From Styela clava (Eukaryota; Chordata; Ascidiacea; Stolidobranchia; Styelidae): a stretch of DNA of 64,000 bases. Position 1 is the stretch's first letter. Each line of letters begins with the position of its first letter. The translations under genes were made by a program, and so were the position numbers. The notes under the pieces are model-generated. The model was not told the DNA's origin. It saw nothing but the letters and a program-made list of their open reading frames with translations, and searched no databases. This document shows positions 58,776 to 64,000 of the stretch, piece by piece. The stretch covers positions 17,117,001 through 17,181,000 of the forward strand of contig NC_135254.1 in assembly GCF_964204865.1 (NCBI RefSeq), read 5' to 3'.

Positions 58776-60266
58776 TCAAGTGCTTGGCATCTGAGCTTGG
58801 ACTCTTGTTTTGCGGCCATAATTTAATTCTGCACCACCAGTCAGTAGGAAATCAACTCCTGTAGTGAATGTTGCTTCCGCTGCAATATATAGAGCGAGAC
58901 TCCCAGATTCTTCCAGAGAACCAAATCTTCCCATCAGCTAAATAACACAAGATCAGTTTCATATTGAAATATTTCTAAACATGCATTGTCACTGATCCGC
59001 GAGTACCAATCTATATATAAAAAGATATAAGTAGAAGAAGAATGCATGACCAAAACTAAATCGAGTAAAAAAATGCTGATGTGTACTTCGAAGATGCGGA
59101 TAGTTCTAGAAATGCGTATAAGAATATCATTGTTACATAAATAGTAACAAAATTTATAATTATATTACTCTCTCTCAACGAAGAAATATTTCGATCTGGC
59201 GAGCACTTGTCAAATCCGTCGTCAAGTGCCTCATGGAAACATCAAACTTGGTAGTAAAATTTTACACGGATTTTTTTAAAAATTACAAAAAAATCCCCAA
59301 ATAAAATCAGAATTTTTGTCTGCGCCGCTGAAATTCAAAGGCCTGTGATGTGACACACTCTGTTTACCTGTGCTTCAGCGCCATCTAGGGTCGTTTGATA
59401 TGTATCTATTGCGTCGTTCGCCAGTTTTGACCACATAGGTGTCCAAACACTTCCTGGACTTATACAGTTGACTCGTACACCGTAGACTGCCTCGTCAATA
59501 GCCATTGCCTTTGTCATGGCTATGATGGCGCCCTGGAATGAATCAATCTTCCAATACAAATCAGAAAGTTAGCGTTCGTGCTTGGGGGACAAAATAATCC
59601 ACGGTGAAAGTGCCATAAATATTTTTGCAAATCTTGAACCAAAAGATTGTCACAAAAATTCAAAAAAATCTGAGTTTAACCAAATGGAACATTTATGTTA
59701 TAAATTAGTCTTACTCGTAGATCATGAAAAATATCTTGGCAGTTCCAAACTAAAGACCATTTCAGACAAAATAAAAAATTAATTTGAACAAAAGAAAAAA
59801 CAAAAAAGACCTCAGGTATAATATTACAGTTTTATTTTGTTAGTCTACACTCTACAGTCTACACTTTATGAATTTTTACGAGAACGGACACTGCTGATAT
59901 TATTTGTTCCTAAGAGCAAACTAAAAGTCGGCTATTAAATAAGAACGGAATTATGGCTATATACCTGAAAATAAGTATCCGCAATCTGATTGTTGCTCAG
60001 CAAAAAAATATTAAAACAATCGTGCAATGCGATATTGTAAGTAAAATACGATTGATTCGAGTATAATTGTCCCCATCGAATAATGAGATGCAGCCTGTCA
60101 GTCTAATGCTCAAACAACGAAGGCATCATCAAAAACGTAAATGTATACAACTACTACTTACCTTTGTTGATACATATGGAACAGCGTTAGGTTGTCCCAT
60201 ACTTCCTACTAAACTTGATAAATTTATGATGTTGCCTTTAGTTTTCCGAAGACTTGGCAATGCATA
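58776..60266 (-). CDS. HSD17B14-like: Short-chain dehydrogenase/reductase, 17beta-HSD14-like, C-terminal three exons
   Basis: NAD(P)-dependent SDR; the family HSD17B14 oxidises steroid or related alcohols. Exons 60162-60266, 59368-59532 and 58776-58937, all phase 0. The first reads [20 protein letters not shown] and VPYVSTK: the catalytic Ser (in INLSS) and the YxxxK pair are both present. The second reads [20 protein letters not shown] then [14 protein letters not shown], and the third [10 protein letters not shown], all close to HSD17B14 and in the same order. The N-terminal exons with the TGxxxGIG nucleotide site and NNAG motif are not between 60267 and 60883 and must lie beyond the hAT element or the window. 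About 144 of the expected roughly 270 residues are here, so this is a partial gene at the window edge, not proven broken. Confidence 0.9.
58938..60161 (-). other. SDR introns
   Basis: The two introns are 58938-59367 and 59533-60161, with exon 59368-59532 between. A plus-strand open frame at 59582-59782 in the second intron encodes a hydrophilic 66-residue peptide I do not recognise and has no ATG at its start. Nothing else is seen. Confidence 0.4.
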
Positions 60267-61213
60267 CTGTATATGGATAAGTATAAAGAAAATTTCAGTT
60301 ATAGAATTGGGTTTTACTTCATCAAGAATTTAATATATAGCTACGTATTTGGCCTGGCCATGGGGCTGAATTTGACAAAAAGAGAACCAGAATCATGCTT
60401 GCTAACTCAAATAATTGCCGTATCATTATATTATGCAGTTTGTGCTATGTTATCACAGTTGTAAGTTCTGTAAAGGTATCTACGGTAGGTGGAGATATCT
60501 TGAAAATAGCTATGAAATTTGCACTTTACGCTATGTTTGAAGTCTTTGTGTAAAAATGTGAATTTGAAATCACAGTCTATAAGTTGCATCGTCACCTATC
60601 GTTGCAGTAATCCAATAATATGCTGAGATGAGCCTTATCAAGTAGTCAATAGATAGGTCAACGGATAGATAAGGACGAGCATTCGAAATAAACATTGGGC
60701 AGCATAAACAGCATTGTTTAAGACGATGAATCATCACCAACAATAGGGTTCGACAGGTATGCGGTTAATTCACAATTTTTGTAAATATACTGAGGTAATT
60801 GTCTGCGTTAAACAAGCAAATATTTAATTTGATGCGCATGATGCCACCACACACACTTCCGAGGACTATTTAATAATGTATTACAGGGGTCGGCAACCTA
60901 CGGCCCGCGGGCCGGATCCGGCCCGCGGATAAACGCAATCCGGCCCGCGACGCTTCACCAAAATTTAGAGACAAAACGACGAATTTGTGAATTTTGCAAA
61001 AGGGTGAATTTTCACCATTTAATTTAATAATCTACCCTCGAGGAGCAGATTATTAGACACGGAGCTATGGATCGTTTTGTTATTATGTGGTCTTCATTAA
61101 TTAAACGGTATTTTATTCATTTCAATTATTTCTGTGAGCTCTATGGGATTCGTTTTTTGTGTGCTACGACTCGTCTCCAAAATTTGCTGCCTTGTGGCGT
61201 TTCCGCGAACGCG

Positions 61214-61297
61214 TATCTGCCGATTTCGTGCTCAGCGAACGTCGGTGTATCTCGTTATCTGCCGATTTCGTGCTCAGCGAACGTCGGTGTATCTCGT
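61214..61297 (+). repeat. Two exact 42-bp tandem units in the hAT 5' leader
   Basis: Units 61214-61255 and 61256-61297 are identical and start TATCTGCCGATTTCG. The location just inside the left end could affect promoter or transposase-binding function; this is speculative. Confidence 0.85.
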
Positions 61298-61842
61298 GAT
61301 TAGCGAAAGTGGGCAAAAGTTTTTATGGGGAACGTTAGACTGTGGGGCCTGAACAGGTGATACAGAAATGACTCGGATCAGTTCGCATTTCAAATTCATG
61401 TTAAAATTTAATAAAATGAATGTGTAATCGCCACGGGGCCTGGAAAAGCATGACAGTCCTTGTACCGTAACCGGACTGGTAAGTTAACGCAGATGATTTA
61501 TGGAAATGATTTTATGGGTAATGGTAGGCTGTGGTACTTGATCTGGAAATATAGAGGTGACTCAGATCACTTGGTATTTCAATTCACATTAAAACTGAAT
61601 TATGAAGAATAGATCATTGTCACAGGACCTGGAAAAGCTGTGACAATATCCCGATACCGGTAAGTTGCCTCATATGATTCTCGGGGAATTGGTGATAAAA
61701 TATCTCGCTTAGAAGAGGATATTGGAGCATAGCTGTTTTGTTTATGTAACAGAATTTATTGTGAAGTGGACTAATTTTTAATATAACCTAGTAATTTAGT
61801 GAACAGGTTTATTGAGCCAGCAATATAATTATAATTAGGCGA

Positions 61843-63642
61843 ATGGCAACAAAGCGCAGGAAAGTTGATGCTGAGGGAAGAGGGTTCAATAGCACGTGGA
61901 CGACAAAGTATTTCTTTGTAGAACACTTGGGCAAACCTACCTGCTTGATTTGCTACGCATCTATAGCTGTCAATAAGGAATGTAACATTAGACGCCACTA
62001 TGTGACAAAGCATCCCAAATTTTCAGAACTAGATAGCCAAAGGAGGAAGGACAAGATTAAACAGTTAAAAGACAGTTTAGAAAAGCAAAGTTCTTTCTTC
62101 CACAAACAACACAACGAAACCGAACAAAATATTGTTGCTAGTTACGAGGTGGCTAAATTAATTGCAGAACACATGAAACCCTTTGTAGATGGTGAATTTG
62201 TGAAAGAATGCTTGATGACCGTCGTTGGTATTGTATGTCCTGATAAGGAAAAGTTATTCTCAAATATCAGCCTTTCTGCTAGAACCGTGACTCGGCGAAT
62301 AGAAGAAATGTCAAGGGATGTGAAGCGTCGTCAAAGGGATATCATCAATAACTTACAATTCTTCTCAATTGCAATTGACGAGAGTACAGATGCGGCAGAC
62401 ACCGCTCAGCTTTCAGTTTTCGTGCGTGGAGTAAGTGAAGCTTTTGACGTTGTTGAGGAGTTTGTCCAACTAGTTCCCATGAAGGGAACTACAACAGGTG
62501 CTGACATTCTGAGCGCATTGCTGCTATGCATTGGAGACATGGACCTTGATCTATCAAAGATGGTATCAATAACCACCGATGGAGCCCCGGCAATGACAGG
62601 TAAGAATCGAGGCGTCTCAGCTCTACTTCAAAAACACATAAGTGACCTCGGAATTGATAACGACAGCGTCAAAATACACTGTCTGATTCACCAAGAAGCC
62701 CTGTGCGCCAAAGCTTTGAGTTTGAAGGGTGTTATGGATACAGTAGTGAAAGCTGTCAACATTGTGTTATCTCAAGGCTTGAACCATCGCCAGTTTCGTC
62801 AGTTGCTTTCAGATGCAGAAAACGAATACGGCGATTTACTTTACTTCTGCGACGTTCGCTGGCTTAGTCGGGGTACAATGCTAGAGAGAGTGTATATACT
62901 GAGGAATGAAATAGCGTCATTCCTTGAAAGCAAAAATAGGAATTTTCCTGAATTTCGCGATCCAAAATGGCTCTCTGAACTGGCATTTCTAGTTGATTTA
63001 ACGTCCCATCTAAACAAATTGAATTTGCAGCTCCAGGGGAAAAATCAGCTCGTACATCAGATGTGGAGACATATACTCGCATTCGAAAGGAAGTTATGCC
63101 TCTGGGAGAGCCAACTGGAAAAAGCAAATTACGCTCACTTTAACACACTTAAAGAAAGAAACCCCACAAGCAACTTTGAGTTTGTTTCTGTAATACGGGA
63201 GTTACGAAGCGATTTTTCCTCCCGCTTTGCTGACTTTCGTTCTCTTGAAAACGAATTCAGGCTGTTTAGTACTCCGTTTGATGTCAACGTAGAAACAGTT
63301 GCAGAAAATATTCAAATGGAGCTTCTTGAGATGCAATGCAATGAGGAAATTAAATCCATTTTTTATTCGAGAGATGTGTCACTGGTTGATTTTTATAAAA
63401 AGTATCTTCTCGAGGGAAATATCTATCCAAATTTGATAAACCACGCGAAAAAATTCACATCGATGTTTGGAAGCACATATGCGTGCGAACAATTATTTTC
63501 AAAAATGTACATTACAAAGAACAGGCGGAGAACTAGTATTAGTGATGCCCATTTAGAAAATGTTCTGATATTGGTTTCATCCAGTGTGTCACCTGACGTC
63601 GAAAAGCTATCAAGCGTAATGCAACAACAAGTGTCACATTAA
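61843..63642 (+). CDS. hAT-family transposase with BED-type zinc finger, 599 aa, intact
   Basis: Cut-and-paste transposase related to the ZBED5/GTF2IRD2-like hAT group. An N-terminal BED-like finger has C34, C37, H52 and H57. The catalytic core shows IAIDEST (D179) and SITTDGAPAMTG (D246). The C-terminal dimerisation region has YPNLINHAKKF, STYACEQLFSKM (E549) and RRTSISDAHLENVL. By comparison with Hermes, these would be the three DDE residues. HCLIHQEALCAK and CDVRWLSRG are family hallmarks. There is no stop or frameshift, ATG 61843 is in the element leader, and the stop lies about 318 bp before the right end. It is probably recent and possibly active. Confidence 0.94.
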   Translation: MATKRRKVDAEGRGFNSTWTTKYFFVEHLGKPTCLICYASIAVNKECNIRRHYVTKHPKFSELDSQRRKDKIKQLKDSLEKQSSFFHKQHNETEQNIVASYEVAKLIAEHMKPFVDGEFVKECLMTVVGIVCPDKEKLFSNISLSARTVTRRIEEMSRDVKRRQRDIINNLQFFSIAIDESTDAADTAQLSVFVRGVSEAFDVVEEFVQLVPMKGTTTGADILSALLLCIGDMDLDLSKMVSITTDGAPAMTGKNRGVSALLQKHISDLGIDNDSVKIHCLIHQEALCAKALSLKGVMDTVVKAVNIVLSQGLNHRQFRQLLSDAENEYGDLLYFCDVRWLSRGTMLERVYILRNEIASFLESKNRNFPEFRDPKWLSELAFLVDLTSHLNKLNLQLQGKNQLVHQMWRHILAFERKLCLWESQLEKANYAHFNTLKERNPTSNFEFVSVIRELRSDFSSRFADFRSLENEFRLFSTPFDVNVETVAENIQMELLEMQCNEEIKSIFYSRDVSLVDFYKKYLLEGNIYPNLINHAKKFTSMFGSTYACEQLFSKMYITKNRRRTSISDAHLENVLILVSSSVSPDVEKLSSVMQQQVSH

Positions 63643-64000
63643 ATATTCTTTCTAATTTGTTTGCCTGTACGGCGAATTGAGTTCACGAGTCGTCACAGAG
63701 CTCGCTATTTACAATCTAAAATTTCAATTTCTGATCTGTGTAAAAAATGTGATTAATAAACAACCCATTCGGTTTATAACTTTCTTAAAAAAATATGGCT
63801 GCTCCTGAAGTATGTGTACAAACGTGGCGCACAACCTTCAACATAGTATGTGTACCAGCTTTGAGTTCAGGTTGTGCGTCATCGCCAAAATATGTCCGGC
63901 CCGCCAGTAATTGCAGCCTTGAATTTTGGCCCGCGAGTGCCAAAAGGTTGCCGACCCCTGATGTATTAGGTTAGGTCGCGTGTGAACGGGCATCAGAAAA

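Larger units (their letters stand above)
60884..63960 (+). mobile_element. Complete hAT transposon, 3,077 bp
   Basis: Ends are perfect 16-bp inverted repeats (CAGGGGTCGGCAACCT left, its complement right). The element is flanked by an exact 8-bp target duplication ATGTATTA at 60876-60883 and 63961-63968, the length expected for hAT. It encodes one intact transposase. The subterminal regions are rich in ggcccgcgg-type motifs. The 5' leader contains a 42-bp tandem repeat (61214-61297) and a degenerate duplication of about 180 bp (about 61322-61510 and 61511-61700). The 3' leader contains an insertion-like segment at about 63800-63900. Confidence 0.95.

Noticed and set aside
61067-61352. Small open frames upstream of the hAT transposase
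   Set aside because: They cover the 42-bp tandem repeat in the leader and have no family resemblance.
1-64000. Bacterial-type systems such as CRISPR arrays, operons or phage modules
   Set aside because: No direct-repeat arrays with spacers. The genes are spliced and animal in type.

Overview
This is an AT-rich, intron-rich animal genome window. Its genes are split into many short exons with ordinary GT-AG introns, and DNA transposon debris sits in the introns and intergenic DNA. The gene set is pappalysin, an SLC22 transporter, a TPMT-like methyltransferase, two intelectins and a 17beta-HSD14-like SDR. Together with introns of about 100-600 bp, this suggests an invertebrate chordate, most likely an ascidian tunicate. 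The species assignment is inference. There is no bacterial, CRISPR, rRNA or clear tRNA content.

Layout. (1) 1-25,938, minus strand: a pappalysin (PAPP-A family) metalloprotease. I traced 29 coding exons, from a signal-peptide exon through LamG-like, Notch-repeat (LNR), metzincin zinc-protease, middle and CCP/sushi regions. Nearly every reading-frame phase closes. The 3' end lies outside the window. (2) 26-35.5 kb: no firm gene; one candidate orphan exon, a hAT fragment, a mariner-like foldback element and dispersed repeats. (3) 35,531-40,257, plus strand: a complete 11-exon SLC22 organic-ion transporter (584 aa). (4) 41,508-42,227, plus strand: a single-exon thiopurine S-methyltransferase-like gene (239 aa). 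(5) 42,802-45,599 and 50,003-54,725, minus strand: two tandem intelectin genes. Each has five coding exons of identical sizes (319 aa), but the second has lost residues expected for calcium and glycan binding. (6) 58,776-60,266, minus strand: the last three coding exons of an SDR; its N-terminal exons are missing from the window. (7) 60,884-63,960: a complete hAT transposon with 16-bp terminal inverted repeats, a perfect 8-bp target duplication and an intact 599-aa transposase.

Mobile DNA. Many hAT-type elements can be bounded exactly by inverted repeats and 8-bp target duplications: 1590-1864, 1991-2235, 10070-12456 with 10174-11783 nested inside, 32425-32832, 48098-48318, about 54289-54494, 51215-52898 with 51567-52031 nested inside, and 55748-56104. 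The 465-bp element at 51567 is an internally deleted relative of the full-length element at 60884.

The genes do not form an obvious shared pathway. The intelectins would be secreted lectins. Pappalysin would be a secreted protease. SLC22, TPMT and the SDR are small-molecule transport or metabolism genes. Exon borders come from splice signals, phase continuity and remembered family alignments, not from transcripts.
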